Assembly: GCA_001574975.1 (NCBI GenBank) | Contig: KQ965735.1 | Span: 1 to 64,000 of the forward strand | Source of the DNA: Gonapodya prolifera JEL478 | Taxonomy: Eukaryota > Monoblepharomycota > Monoblepharidomycetes > Monoblepharidales > Gonapodyaceae | Direction of reading: 5' to 3' | DNA: 64,000 bases | Position numbers and translations under genes: made by a program | The notes under the pieces: generated by a model | The model's database searches: none | What the model was told of the DNA's origin: nothing | The model's input: the letters and a program-made list of their open reading frames with translations, nothing else | In this document: piece after piece, positions 1 through 11,965 of the stretch | Numbering within the stretch: the stretch's first letter is position 1 | Layout: the number at the start of each line of letters is the position of its first letter

Positions 1-1
1 T

Positions 2-2716
2 TTCAACACCGCCGCTCTTGTCGCTCTCGCTGCTCAGAATGGGATGGGTGGAACCGGCGCTGGCGCCAGCACTGGTGTCGTGAAGAAGACGACTGCTGTT
101 GGGCAGAAAGCGACTACTTCAAAGGCTGGGGGCGTGAAGGCCACGACAGTTCCTGTTGTAACGCAACCTACCGGGCAGAAGACTACAAAACCTGGTGCTG
201 TCAAGGTTACCACTCCGAAGGCTGCCACACAAGCTGCTGGCCAAACATTGGCTACTGGCAAGGTCACAACAAAGAACACTTTTGCTGCTGCTACTACGGG
301 GGCTGCAAAACCGACGCAGGCATCCGTTCAGGTTGGATCATCCTCGAAGAATGCCGCTGGCCAAGCTTCTACCATGAAGCGTAGCACAAGAGCAACTAAT
401 ACTGGTGTTATTCAGCGAACAACGGCAAAACCTGTGCCAACTGCCACTGCAGGAATGACCGCATCATTACCTGCAACAGGAGCCCCTGGCGTGTGCACTG
501 TTACCATCCCCTCTCACGCACTCAGCGCCAAGGGTCTTTCCACTCCTTGGGTTGTTACGGGCAATGGCTGCACTCAATTACCGGAAGGGAGCCCGACGTG
601 AGTGTTTTTCTCCTTCTTTTTCTTCAACGGAAGCGTTTTCATAACCTTTTCTCCATCAGATTTGCGGAATGCACGATTTTGGATCCCGCCACTGGAAACT
701 TGTTCGTTTATTCCCCTCTTCTCATCAACCCCGGCCAGGCGTTCGTTCCTCCCGTCGTACCAAAGCTGCCAGCCAACGCAATCGTGGGATGCTGGTTTGG
801 TACAAACGGTGCCTCGACCATCCTCGCAGACAAAACCAACGGTGCTGACCTCAAGTCTGCGAAATGTGTCAATGGTAAACCGCACACTGCTGGTGATATT
901 TTCGGCCAATTTGCGGCATGTAACGCTGCCAAGTTCTTTGCGGCTGCAAACAACGCATCTCTTGCGATCCCACCATTGGGAATGGGATCAAACGGCAGAC
1001 CTTGCTACACTACTCGATCCTTCGAAATCGTTGATATGGACCAGTCTGACAACGTTGTGACCACGTACTCCTTGGGTAAGTTGCTCTCGCATACTTCCTT
1101 CGTCACTCTGTACTTATTTGCTGAGGCAGATGCAAACGGCAAAATCGGCCAGAAGACCACAATCAACTCTCAAACTTTGCCTATCGACATCAACAATGGA
1201 TCGGACAATCTGCTTCTGGATCTGTTCATGCGTCCGGCATTTGGTTGTACCGCTTTCAAGGCTCCCAGTTTGGCGGATCCAACAATGTCGTTCGGTTCTC
1301 TCGCCTTGAACGAACTTCAAGCTGCCAAGTTTCAAGCCGCTCCCGTCGCACTGGTACCTCCGAACGTAAGCTATTTTTTTCGTGGCACCTTTCTTCATCA
1401 CCGATACTAACTCAGTTCGCATTATTAGAACCCCATGGTTCGGATCAATGGAAGGTCTTCCAGAAAGAAGCAGAACACTTACCGAATGGCGGTCAATATG
1501 CCTCTCACTCTTGGAGGCTCGGCGGAGAGCGCCGCTTACTGTGCGAACTTTTTAAGTGTGGGCGCCACCAGCATGATCATTGACTCCAAATTCACTATCG
1601 GCTTCGCGAGCCCTGACCCTGGCGCTGGAGCAGACCTCTTCACTTTCTTGGGCCAGCGCTGGGCGGCATCTTGGGAAGGAATGACATGTGCGAAGCGGGT
1701 GAAGAACGTCACCTACATTGATAAGAAGACGAAGAACCCCATCTTGTTGGTGCAGAACAAGGACGGCGTCACCACTGCGCTCAAGTTCAACACTCCAGAG
1801 CTTGTAGCGCTTGCCGCCAAAAACGGACTCACACCTGGAGCTACCGTCAAGGCCACGAAGGCAGCGACCAAACCACCCACAAAGACGACGGCAGCAGGCG
1901 GTGCGATCAACCCCCCCACGAAGCCAGCTACCACCAAAGCTGCTCAAGCGAAACCGACCACGGTCGCCCAAGTTGCTGTCACGTCCAAGATTGCCACTTC
2001 GGTTGGCGGAGCAGCTCAAGGAGCAACCGTCAAACCCGATACCACTCCCGCACCGAACTCGTGCGTTCCCGTTGTGCCAACACCGACGTCGGCCATGGTT
2101 GCTGGTCAAAGCGCCGTTGCCGCACTCCAGACCACGACGGCGGCGGCTCAAGCGACCGGCGTTCCTGTTTCGAGCAGTGCCGGTGTTCCTTCACCATCAA
2201 CGGTGCTTCCCACTTCGACAAAATCGCGTCACCGCTACCACACCCATCACGCACGGTAAGCTTTGGATTCGTTTGTCTTTCGTCGACCTTCTCGTATGAC
2301 TCACTGCACCTTTCCGCAGCCCCACTGTCCTCCCCGCGGTTCCTCAATATACCATTTACTTCACCATTTCCGAATGCCAATCTACGCCCTCGGGAGGTGC
2401 AACATTTTCGCTGAACCTCGTGCTCCTGGTGGATGATCAATCCGCCTCTGCTGCACTCGAGTACCACCCAGCGCAGATCTCCGTGTCCATTCCGGGAGCA
2501 CAGTCGGTGTCGGTCCAGACCGCCTGGAACGTGGCCACGTCCGACGCGTTTGGAGCCGCATGGGTGTTTGAGACTCTGCCCTGGTCCGGGTGGGGTATGG
2601 GAGCCGTTTTGGAAGTCGGGGGAATGACGTGCGATGCCATACATACGGCCGAGATGGCGGCGCAGGGAGCGATGATGGACGGGGGGCCGATTGTGGCGTC
2701 GATGCAGCCAATGTGA
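2..2716 (+). CDS. Secreted/cell-surface Thr- and Lys-rich protein, 5' partial
   Basis: The frame is open from the window edge, so the N-terminus and any signal peptide lie outside. Exons read as <2-597, 660-1075, 1130-1365, 1429-2255 and 2320-2716; all four introns have GT-AG ends and matching phases, and the third carries an ACTAAC branch-like motif. The protein opens with a mucin-like stretch rich in TTK/ATT/KPT repeats. It then has a Cys-containing globular region with motifs such as WVVTGNGC, CTILDPATG and DMDQSDNVVT, a second Thr/Lys/Pro-rich linker from about nt 1830 to 2250, and a C-terminal domain with one Cys (MTCDAIHT). This looks like an O-glycosylated extracellular or wall protein with two folded modules. 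I do not recognise the family. Intron 2 (54 nt) contains no stop, so its retention would still give an open frame. Confidence 0.75.
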
Positions 2717-2980
2717 GGAGCATTGAGGAGGAGAGAATTCCACTGAGCTGGTTTGTTTTGTGGGTCAGGTACCAATTATTTTTGGGCAGGTCGGGAGCGC
2801 ATTTATGACTTTTATTGGGTTGCACCCCTATTTATTGACTGGGAGAGCTTGGGCAGGTCCCGTGAATTAATCATGTAAAAGCTACGTATGAATGAAAATC
2901 GAGATATACAATAATAGCACGAGCGGTGTCCACGAGGTGCAGTGTGGAGAGGGTTGGGGGGTCGGGAGGACGACGCACAC

Positions 2981-4460
2981 TTAGATCTCCATTTGCATCG
3001 TGCTCCTTTCGCCTCGCACCCATGATCCTATTCGGCAAAGACCACGTCGTAGCTTCGATGCCAAAGCGGGAACAAGATGCGAATGCGCAAGTACAAGCAA
3101 CACAGAGTTTATCAGTTCACTCCCAATCGGCCACACACTCTCTTCCACGCACCTGTCAATCATAATCGCAACCGCTTCGACCGCCGCGCCCGCGACAGCC
3201 ATATCTGCCGCGATGTCCGCAGTCCTGAACAGGTTCGGCTGCCACACAACGCCCAGGTTGCGCGGGGTCATCTTGTTGGTGTCCGCGTTGGCCGCGACTT
3301 GACGCAGCGTCGAGAATACACGGCGGAGAAGAGCGCGGTGCGTGGGTGGGAGGGGTGCGATAAGTTTGGTGTGTATGAAGGAGGTGCGAGAGGAGGAGGT
3401 GAGGCCTGTAATGAGTGGGGTGAGTGGTGCGACGAACGAATACGATGTGAAAGGGAAGTGAGGGTACGTACTTTGAAATTCCTTCAAGGCGGCGACGTGG
3501 GGTTCGTGGAAGACGGCGGTGGGCATGTCCCTGAAGTATCTCTTGAGGAGGGACCCGGCGACGACCACATCGAATCTGGTAGCCTCCCCGTTCTCGCTTT
3601 CATCACCCTCACCACCCGTCATCCTCTCGCCACGGTCGTAGGCGGCCTTGGCAGTTTGCAGGTCCGCATTGGCCGGACTGCGTCGGAAGATGCCTTCGAC
3701 ATTCAGGTTGCGTTCGACGACCTGGAGGCAGTCTTCCACGATGTGGGGGATTCCTGAAGGAGGGATGGCGTCGGCAGACGCTCTGAAGACGGGTGGGGAG
3801 GTGGGAGGATTGGGTCGGGCTGGGGTTGTGGGGGTGGACTGAGGTTGCCGCTGTGCAGCTGTCCCGGCATTCAAAAGGCGCGCGTCCACCTCGCGCACTT
3901 CGACGGGGATCTGCAGGTTGGCGGTGGGAAGGTGTGGCACGAGGTCTGCGATCATGTCGCACCAGATGACCTTGCTCGCAAACTTTGGCGACGCCACAGG
4001 CGTGAAGACCTGTAAGAGCAGCTTCACCCAGTACGTAGCGTGGACTATGATGAGCTTCTTGAGGTTCTTTTTGTACTTTCGTTCCAGCTGCTGGTAGGCT
4101 CGGACAAACCACATTGGGCCTGGGGCGTTCTGTGCACCAGCCGCGAAGAGCACGATGACATAGTCCGAATCGACAAAGGAGTCAGTCTGGTCGAGCATGA
4201 TTGGGATGAGTCTGTCGAGATCCGAGGATGAGAGTGCGGGAATGTTGGCCAAAGGGAACACGAGGACGGGACGAGATTCGTGATCGACGCCTGCGAGAAA
4301 ATTAGCGTGGATTATCGGTTGATGCGGGTGATGGATGCAATGGGCCGAGTGAGACTGCAGAAAGTGACAGCTCGACAATAGGTGACGCACCGCCCGCGTA
4401 GAGAAGTCTCTCCTGCGCAAGACTGCGGAGCTGCGCGTCGCTCAGAGAGTCACCGCTCAT
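2981..4460 (-). CDS. RhoGAP protein with N-terminal CRAL-TRIO/Sec14-like domain (p50RhoGAP type)
   Basis: Likely a GTPase-activating protein for Rho/Cdc42-family GTPases at membranes. Exons are 4460-4391, 4290-3472 and 3405-2981, in phase and giving 437 residues from ATG at 4460. Residues about 20-170 resemble the CRAL-TRIO/Sec14-like fold of ARHGAP1 and BNIP2 (RPVLVFPLANIPA, DSDYVIVLFAAG, the KKNLKKLIIVHATYWVKLLL helix, then F-A-S-K-V-I-W). After a Pro-rich linker comes a RhoGAP domain: GIPHIVEDCLQVVE, then GIFRRSPANADL with the catalytic Arg in G-I-F-R-R, LLKRYFRDMP, LPPTHRALL and NKMTPRNLGVVWQPNL. The order Sec14-like then RhoGAP is that of ARHGAP1/p50RhoGAP. The 66-nt intron 3471-3406 sits inside the GAP domain and contains no stop, so it can be missed by a simple ORF search. 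The last 40 residues are not conserved and could hide a further intron. Confidence 0.9.
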
Positions 4461-5028
4461 TGCAACGGGAAAATTACACTTTGATTGGGAACACAATGGT
4501 GCTGCGGCCGCAATGCTGTTGCCACACGAGGATTGGGTGTATTCTTCCGTTTGAACGACGTGCAAAGGTGGATCTGACCATTCGTTGAACCTTCCCATCT
4601 CAATTCGGCGCAGATTTCGTGTAATATATTACATGCTGGGCACGAAACCAACGCACGTTCCAAATCTTTCACCATGAAGCGTTTCGCGTCCATTGAAGCT
4701 CTGTCACTCTTGACGTTAGTCTACGCTTACTCCACATTTGTCACACATTGCCCGAATTGAGGGTTGTCAAGACGATTAGGGTTCAGCATTGTTCTCTATC
4801 GTCCGCATCTGTACTCTCCATGAAAACGTCCTCGAGTGGCAAAATCAATTATTAATTACTTTATATGCGAAAACAAGATAAGTGGTTTGTTCTTGCTGTC
4901 ACTGGAGTTCCCTCGGAGAGCGTCCACCTTGGTCCAAGTACACTGAATGAATGCTTCGTTAGCCCCTTCCCAGCACCAGTGTTATGACGGGTAGTGCAAC
5001 ATAACGTGAGGGAAAGGGATGTTCCGCT
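4461..5028. other. Intergenic, no gene seen
   Basis: This is the 5' side of the RhoGAP gene and the 3' side of the small minus-strand gene that follows. It is A/T-richer than its neighbours. I see no conserved frame, RNA gene or clear repeat. Confidence 0.5.
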
Positions 5029-5682
5029 TCAGATGTCCAGCACGGCATACGGGTGCCAGAAGCGCAGTATGTCCCATGACGACTGGAAGGTGTCCTTGAT
5101 CGCTTCAGAGAAGAGGTCTTGAACCCCCCCTGAGATGGTACACAAGATTCCAGGGTGAACTCCGACCAACCCAGGTGTTTGGCAGATAGTCTCAGAGATT
5201 TTGTGTCATGAATTTTGAAGGACGGTAAAAACAAGCCAGCGCAACAGCAACTTACTCAAGACATTTGAAAAAACAAGAAGAGTGCCGAGTAAGGTAACCG
5301 CTATGTCTCTGTCCACGAACACGAACGCCAAGCTCAAGGCGCTCCTCTGACCAGTCGACAGAGCGGGCGCAATGATAGAGGTGGCCACCCCTAGTCCGCG
5401 TCTGGCCCGTCTCTGACAACTGGACATTTTCGTGCTGGGGTGACAACCGATTGCACCACCGACTATTCCAAACTTCTTTGAGTGGGTGGAATGATTGATT
5501 TCTCCCACTGTTTTTGCCTTCAAGTCCCCAAAGCAAGAAAAGACATCCATTTTTATGCGTCCATCTGAATCTGGCCTTTTTGCGTTCATGCCAAAGTGGG
5601 TGCCAAGCGGGCCAAGCGGGCCAAGCGAGGGCAAACACCGTACATAGTAAAAGATGAAAGGTCTTCTTACAAGACACTTCAT
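5029..5682 (-). CDS. Small putative membrane protein, unrecognised
   Basis: The C-terminal part is well supported. A hydrophobic exon (GVATSIIAPALSTG, then FVFVDRDIAVTLLGTLLVFSNVL) ends in phase 1 at a GTAAGT donor near 5256. It joins in phase to an exon after CCATCTCAG near 5118 that encodes VQDLFSEAIKDTFQSSW, RFWHPYAVLDI and a stop ending at 5029. This gives one or two membrane segments followed by an amphipathic tail ending in a conserved-looking aromatic motif. The 5' end is uncertain. An ATG at 5682 is followed after four codons by a GTAAGA donor, and another ATG lies near 5590 just after a short GPLGPLG repeat. I do not recognise the family. The phase match and the absence of internal stops are the main reasons to treat it as a gene. 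Confidence 0.4.
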
Positions 5683-5940
5683 TTCAGTTCATATAGTTTT
5701 AATCGTGGCCACGAATAGGCGTCCAATAAAAATGGGCTGACTTTCGTAGCCTACGTGCATATATATCTAGATCATGTGACGTTGCACGTTGGCAGGTAGC
5801 AAGGATTCCATGGGGAGAGTTTTGATCCCCACTTTTTGCACTTTTTGCACGATCAAAACCAAAGGGGGCGAGGGTTCTTTCAGGAATTTAAAAACCACTG
5901 GAGACGACCATTCCTCTACACCGACAACCCAACAGCCGAC

Positions 5941-7178
5941 ATGTGTAAAGCCGTGACGCTCGGGGTCGTTGCCGGTGAGTGACGAGCTCAGCCCATCGTC
6001 CACCAGATTGTCTCACTATTGTTGCTCTGCGATGTTCCTCAGCGCTTGCTCTCATCGGATCATCCAATGCTCAGGATTGCGCTCAGGATTCCGACTGCTT
6101 CTCGTCCGCGAGCAACATCGGTTTGCCAGACTTCTTTTCGTACTGCAACACCACCACAATGAAGTGTGAGACAGGTGCATAATGAGATTCTCGCCTTTGT
6201 TTCCATTCACGCTGAAGTCTGAACAAATGGACATGTCGAAGGTTGCTCCGTCCCATGGCTAGCGTACTGCACTGGAGCGATGGCTGCCGACGCTTGCGCG
6301 TCTCTATTCGATGACGCGAACCACTGCGGTGCTTGCTGGCAGTGAGTATCCATTCCAAAAATATGAGGTGCACAGTGAAGTCACCATCATGACATCGAAC
6401 TCAGCAAATGTTCTGGAAACTGCTTCCACGGCCAGTGTGTTGCAGGCAACATAACTTGCCCTTCAGCTTCTGGATGTGACGTGTTTCCGAAGCCGCCAAA
6501 GTACACGACACCAGTTCCTGGACCAAACTTGCCCGTGAGCACAGATGGAACCTGTGGGCCTGAAACGGGCACGCGCTGCCCGCCTGGGAAGTGTTGTTCA
6601 AAGAATGGTACATGGTAAGTATCTTCTCGCAGGTCAAAATTTGCCCATTCTAAACCTCGTTGCCCGACAGCGGCGTGAGCACTCAATGGTGCAGTGGTGA
6701 GCATAACACTCGCGATTAGCAAGTTCTCTCCCTTATAACATCTTTACATCTACCAGCCCTTGAAGGATGCCAACCCTTCTATGGCGGATGCAGCGAATTC
6801 CCACCGCAGCCCACCGATTGCCCAGCCAACAAGACCCTTGGCACCCCCATCGTCCTTCTTCCCAATCAAACTGTGCTTTCATATGCTGCCGAGGACCCGT
6901 ACGGCAAGGCAGTGCGGTACGAGTGCACCCAGGATACTGTCTCGGGAGTGCCAGCTGCTGCACCCAGCCCTCCTCCACAGGACGCACCAGCTCCCCCGAG
7001 CTCACCATCTACCCCCGTCCCGCAGGATGTAACCCCAACCCAGGTTCCTGATGCGAGCGAGACTGCCAGTGGAGACAATGCTCCTCAAGATGCTACCGTG
7101 GCAGTTTCAGTTGATCTCTCCTTCGACAATGTTCTTTCAGGTGCAACTGGCACCCTCGGAAGCGTCCTTGGTGCCTAG
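5941..7178 (+). CDS. Secreted protein with a CBM18 (hevein-like) chitin-binding domain
   Basis: Six exons (5941-5974, 6043-6174, 6242-6341, 6405-6614, 6671-6696, 6757-7178) join in phase to give 307 residues. The first 22 residues are a signal peptide (MCKAVTLGVVAALALIGSSNAQ). Two Cys-rich stretches follow, then a CBM18 core: CGPETGTRCPPGKCCSKNG joined to TWCGVSTQWCSG, with the Cys spacing and aromatic residues of hevein-type chitin-binding modules. This core is split by the intron 6615-6670, and a 26-nt exon carries GVSTQWCS. A second Cys-rich stretch (CQPFYGGCSEFPPQPTDC) and a Pro/Ser-rich tail complete the protein, with a weakly hydrophobic C-terminus that could be a GPI signal. Such proteins bind chitin and in chytrids may shield or organise the cell wall. 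That role is inferred from the family. No catalytic domain is visible. Confidence 0.88.
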
Positions 7179-7481
7179 AAGGGATCTACTGGGTATTGAC
7201 TTGGAAGCGTTAAAAATGGATAACAGGATTATTCTCACGCCGACATTTTGTATTGCATGGAAGTTTGAACAATACTGCATTAGTACATAAAATACAGCAT
7301 ACAAACATTTCCGAACCAAGCATTGCAATAACTAACGAGCACAGCAGGAGGTTTTGAAGAGATGGTCCTTTGCAGAAAGTGTTTTATACGACAAAATTAC
7401 AACTGTATTGTTTCCTGAAAACCGGTACATAACGACAAAACTTTCACACCCTCATGGCAACGCGATTCAAGTTCCGTCACG
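7179..7481. other. Convergent 3' region, no gene seen
   Basis: This 303-bp A/T-rich stretch lies between the ends of the CBM18 gene (+) and the GMC gene (-). It presumably holds both 3' UTRs. No conserved frame is visible. Confidence 0.5.
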
Positions 7482-10400
7482 TTAAGCCAACTTGTACTGT
7501 GCTTTGATGAGATCAGCCGCCCTCTCCGCAACGACATACGTGGGCTAAGCGAGCACTCCATCAACACCACAATGAAACACTCCTCGAAAGCATCCTACTC
7601 ACCGCGTTCGTGTTCCCCATGACAATGTCTGGGAATATGCTGGCGTCGATCACACGCAGGTTCTTCACGCCCTTGACGCGGCATTGCAGGTCCACAACGC
7701 TGTTCCGGTCAGAGTCAGGTCCCATGCGGCATGTCGAAGCTGAAAGAGCACAAGAGTAGGGGTAAGTTGAAGTAGGTAACAAGAACATTGATTTTCTGCA
7801 ACATACTTGGATGGTAGACAGTAACGGCGTTACGCCTGGCATATTCCTCCAAGTATGCGTCCTCGTCCTCAAACTTTGCCTTCACCTTGGGGTCCTATCG
7901 ACATCACAGATGTTTAGCGACCTCGCCAGCGCAAAAATTTACCCGAGTGCACCTTCATCTCGGCAAGGGTGAGCGACTTGAGCGGCTCGGAGTTGGCCAC
8001 CCTGAAGTCACGGCAATAGTGTTAGTTCTGGTGTCGGGAAAAAGCAAGGACGAAAAGAAAATGCACTTTCGCCCAATCTTCAGACCGTTCACAAGAACTT
8101 TAAGGTCGTCTGGGTGTGCGAAATAGTTCGGCTAAAAGGTGAACCCCACACATTTCAACATCGGCACCAGTCACCACCACTTCAATTCCCCACAGCATTG
8201 CTCACCTCCACAACGGGGTGCTCAAACGGATCCGCGCTCTTGAGCGCCACGAACCCGGCGCTGCGGGGGTTGAGCAGGGTTGGGAGCAGACTGTATGCAT
8301 GTGTCACTTTGCCATCCGGGTCGTGCGGCTCGACGTTCATTGGGCGGAGGGGGTCGCCCATGAATGTTGGTTTGCCACTGAGAGTTGCAGAAGGTGTGAA
8401 GGAGGGAGGGACGAAAGAGGGAAACGAGGAGTACGTACGTGAAGAAGGTGGGAGCGGTGTGGTACTGAAGGTCGGCTTTGGTCGTGTCGGTGCGGACGCC
8501 CGAGTCCATGAACGCCATTGTCTCGAGCTGTAAGATGGCAAATTATTAGTCCTATCGTCAGCAAATCCGCTCACGCCCCTCCACGCGCTGAACAACCAAC
8601 ACAACTCACCCCCAGCGTACGCAAGTACCCCTTCTTGAACAACAGCGCGTTCAAAAGCGTCCCCACCGTCTGGGCACTACCCAGCTCGTACACCGAGAAC
8701 GGCCCGCTGTCCTTTGTCTCGAACGATTGGATCACAAACAAATGGTCCTTGAGGTTCTGCCCGACGGCAGGAGAGTCTACCAGTGTCTGGACGCCGACCT
8801 GCTTCAAGTGCGCCGCAGGTCCGATCCCGGAATGCATCAGGATTGCAGGCGAGCACACCGCCCCACCTGATAGGAGGACTTCCTTACGGGCAAACACCGA
8901 CTGGTCCTTGGCCACCTTGAGCGCCTGAGCCGTCTTGCCATGCCGCAATACGACCCCAACAGCCTTTTTGTCGTGGTCAAACAGCACGCGCGCAACGTGC
9001 GCATATGTTGCGACTGTCAAGTTGGGCCGCTTGATTGCCCCAGTCTTGACGATCCACGAGCTGAACGCGTCACTCCTGTTCCCGTCGGGCCCTACCGTGT
9101 GCTGGATGTACCCCACACCCTTCTGCTCGGCGCCGTTGTAGTCCGCAGTCGCTTTCACGAGCCCCGTGGCGGCAAAAGCGTCCCGGATGTGTTTCGAGTA
9201 GGGGTGCACCGTGGAGTCGTCGTAGTAGGTCACGTGGAGGGGGCCAGACGTTCCATGTCCCAGGAGCGGGACTGGGGTACCGGAGGGAGTGGTGAGGCGC
9301 TCGGATTTGGTGAAGTAGGGAAGAAGCGATTTGTAGTCCCATCCGGTGCAGCCGTACTTGGCGGCCCATTCGTCGTAGTCTTTCGTGGTTGCAAGGGAAT
9401 TAAAGGTGAGGGGTGTGTGCATTTGTGGGGGTGAGGATAAAATTGTCAGTGGGTGAGTTGTATGTGAGAAGAAGCAGTACAGCCCATGCGTACAAACCTT
9501 GCGGCGAACACCGGACGTAGAAGCAGGCGTTTATCGACGAGCTCCCGCCAAGAGTCTGGAAAACATGTCATTCACGCGATCAATCACCATTCCACACCCA
9601 AAGCGACGTTGGAACTGACCTTTCCCCTCGGCTGTACACCGGAGATGGCAGGTGGGAGGTGGCAGGTCGCCGCACGATTATCACGAGGGAGGAACACGCA
9701 CACACAAGAACCAAACAAACGTGAGAAACAAGATACAGGCGCAATTAGTCATCGACTACGCCCCCCCACCCAAACCGAAGGGACAGAAACTCACCCAGAA
9801 ATGAATCCGGCCATAGGTTCCCGCCTGTGGCGTGCTCTTAAACTTCCAGTCGAAGTCGCTCAGCTGGAGGTCGAAGTATCCCCTGGTGACGGGCAAGGGT
9901 GAGATTTGGGTTTGGGGTTGTGAATTGTGGGGTGAGAGTTGCCCGGGTGGAGACACAAGAACAACTTCCTCGTCGGCCGCTGGCGTCGTCCGTTCATAAT
10001 ATCCCAAGGTGTTTGAAGCTCGGCCACCTCCGCGTTCGCCATCTTTGACTTCCCGCGCGTCTTTAAAACGTCAGGCCCCGCCCCTACACCCATGTAAAAC
10101 ACTCACAGCATACGCTGCACATTGAAGTGGACGTTATCCCCACCGGCTTCGAGCAAAAGGACCGATACGGAGGGGTCCTCTATGTACATTCCCGCCCGGA
10201 TTTGCGTGTGTGATTGAGTGTGAGTGTGGAAAGGGGGGTGGAGGGGACGTGTTTGGTTGTTGACCGATTCAGGTACGGTGGGACAGGGAGGAAGGGAGAG
10301 GCCGCAACCGCCCTCAATTGTCACCCACCAGACAATCGGGACGCTAAAACACAGCCTGCACTTCCTGCACCGACGATGATGACTGGGAACGGGCAGAGTT

Positions 10401-10850
10401 GACGGAACGGAGGTCGGATTACGTTTCAATGAAACAGACGAACGACGAGCTCCACGTCCACGGTGGTGGTGGCCTTCCGCCACTCCAAACGAAGACGATT
10501 TCGAAGGATTGGAATCCAGTTCCGTCGCTCGTTCCGTCCACGACTCCAACCATCGCCCCGATCCGAACTCACAGTCAAACTCCTTCCTATCAATCCCGTG
10601 GTCCTTGAGCTCCTTCTCCCGCGTGTACAGGTACGTCGCGGCGCCCAGAGTGGTCGCCCCGACGGCGGCGATGAGCGCGGGCGCGAGGCCTGTGGCGGTC
10701 GCGAGGGCGGAGACTGTGGTTTGGGGGTGGATGTTGGTATGTTGGGAACGGGGGAGATAGAAGCAAGGGGGAAGGAACGGGGAAGGGGATGGGGATGGAT
10801 TGGGACAGACCTCCTGGGATTTTTTTCGATAGGCGGTTCAGGGCGTCCAT
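7482..10850 (-). CDS. GMC-family FAD oxidoreductase (choline dehydrogenase/alcohol oxidase type), membrane-anchored
   Basis: About 15 short exons read from ATG at 10850 to TAA at 7482. Residues 13-40 form a hydrophobic anchor (ATGLAPALIAAVGATTLGAA). Then come the FAD-binding motif FIIVGAGSAGCVLASRLSED, LLLEAGGDNV, the GMC signature PRGK/TLGGSSSINAC, DYDEWAAKYG, signature 2 (LLSGGAVCSPAILMHSGIGP), and the C-terminal active-site region YHP/TSTCRMG with the catalytic His and IDASIFP...GNTNA. The enzyme should oxidise an alcohol with FAD; the substrate cannot be read from sequence. PRGK is encoded by a 12-nt exon (9631-9620). The intron 9497-9380 has no AG before its AAAG acceptor. One junction (donor after 7943, acceptor before 7894) does not keep frame as I read it, so a base-level error or unusual site is possible there. 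The other junctions agree in phase. Confidence 0.9.
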
Positions 10851-11195
10851 TTTGTGGGAGTTGTGTGGGAGTGGTGGTTGTTCGGCTCCGGAGAATTTGG
10901 GGCCGGCCTGGAACCCGACCAGGCAGTTTCAGAAATTATTCAGTGTTCGACACCAGTATATCTCCGCAGTTATTTTCTCTCAGAGCCCACTGTTATTTTG
11001 AGTTTTACACGTCCCCCAACGCCGCGCTTTGCACTCGGACAAAGAGTAGGGGGCTTCTCAGGATGCAAAGATGCGAATGTCGAACAAGAAATACTTTTTG
11101 ACGGTGTACGCTGTGAAAAACGCTGTGACGAATGCGAAATCCTCCTCCAACAGTCACGGCTAAGCAGATTCATCCGTTCTGCTTTTGGGGGACAA

Positions 11196-11965
11196 CAGTC
11201 GGATTTCCGCCACCACACAACGAAGACATATTACCAATTTGTGCCGCACTTCTATTCCACTTTTATTCAAGTTTCGTGAGAAAATTTATTCAGAGGAATA
11301 AATCTTTGAATAAAAGGGATCGGAGTTGGAGTATAAACTTCGTAATAAATAATTTAATTGCGAAAAAATTTTGAGGAGCGAACGGTGTTCTCACAGCACC
11401 TCATCGCCAGTCGCCTCACCATCCGACATATATCCAACGTCACCTCGCCTGAGCAACCGCATTTTCCACATTTTTGTCATCTCTCGGTGTGCAAAAGCGA
11501 GTACCTCACTTGGTCTTCAAACGGGTGGGAGCAGAGTGCGATCCCGGGAATGTTCTCCCCGTCATTCCGCCTCAGGAGGTCCACAATCTCGTGTTCTGAG
11601 TAGTCGTCCCGTATGAGCTGACGGAGTTCGTCCTCAGAGACGTACACTACTGAGATCCCGACAAGGTTTGCCATGACACGAGGCTAGCACCGCGGGGCCC
11701 GGCCCATCGGAGTTGACGTCGGAGGTGAGGCGACCGGTGCAAAGGAGATGAGGTGCTGTAAGCGCACTGTTTGCTCCTCAAAATTTCGGAAACTAATTCG
11801 CTATTTATTCCCAAGTTTATATCCCGATTGCATTGCAATCCCTTTTTATTCCAAAATATATTCCTCTGAATAAATTTGACGACAAAACAAACGTGAATAA
11901 AAATGGAATAAAAATGTGTATAAATTAGTAATGGATCTTCGTTATGTGGTGGCGGAAATCCAACG
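11196..11965. repeat. Diverged inverted repeat, arms of about 245 bp around a 270-bp centre
   Basis: The left arm (11196-11440) read on plus matches the right arm (11965-11711) read on minus along its whole length with small indels. Shared blocks include GGATTTCCGCCACCACA, AACGAAGA, TTTTATTCA, AAATTTATTCAGAGGAATA, TTTTGAGGAGC, ACAGCACCTCATC and GTCGCCTCACC. I judge the identity at about 75-80% by eye. The arms are A/T-rich inside G/C-rich surroundings. The centre holds a minus-strand frame of 65 codons (11674-11477, starting MANLVGISVVYVSEDELRQL) that begins right after the right arm. No target-site duplication was found. It could be an old MITE-like element or an inverted duplication of a promoter region. 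Confidence 0.7.
11477..11674 (-). CDS. Possible 65-residue protein inside the inverted repeat, unrecognised
   Basis: ATG-initiated frame starting MANLVGISVVYVSEDELRQL and continuing through an acidic helical stretch (RDDYSEHEIVDLLRRNDGEN) before ending LLHTER. The composition looks protein-like, and its upstream side is the A/T-rich right arm of the inverted repeat. There is no recognised domain. It may be cargo of a non-autonomous element, the first exon of something longer, or chance. Confidence 0.25.
   Translation of the reverse strand: MANLVGISVVYVSEDELRQLIRDDYSEHEIVDLLRRNDGENIPGIALCSHPFEDQVRYSLLHTER

Noticed and set aside
7561-7872. Continuous minus-strand frame at the GMC C-terminus
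   Set aside because: It reads through the intron between exons ending YHP and starting TSTCRMG; the spliced form matches the family.
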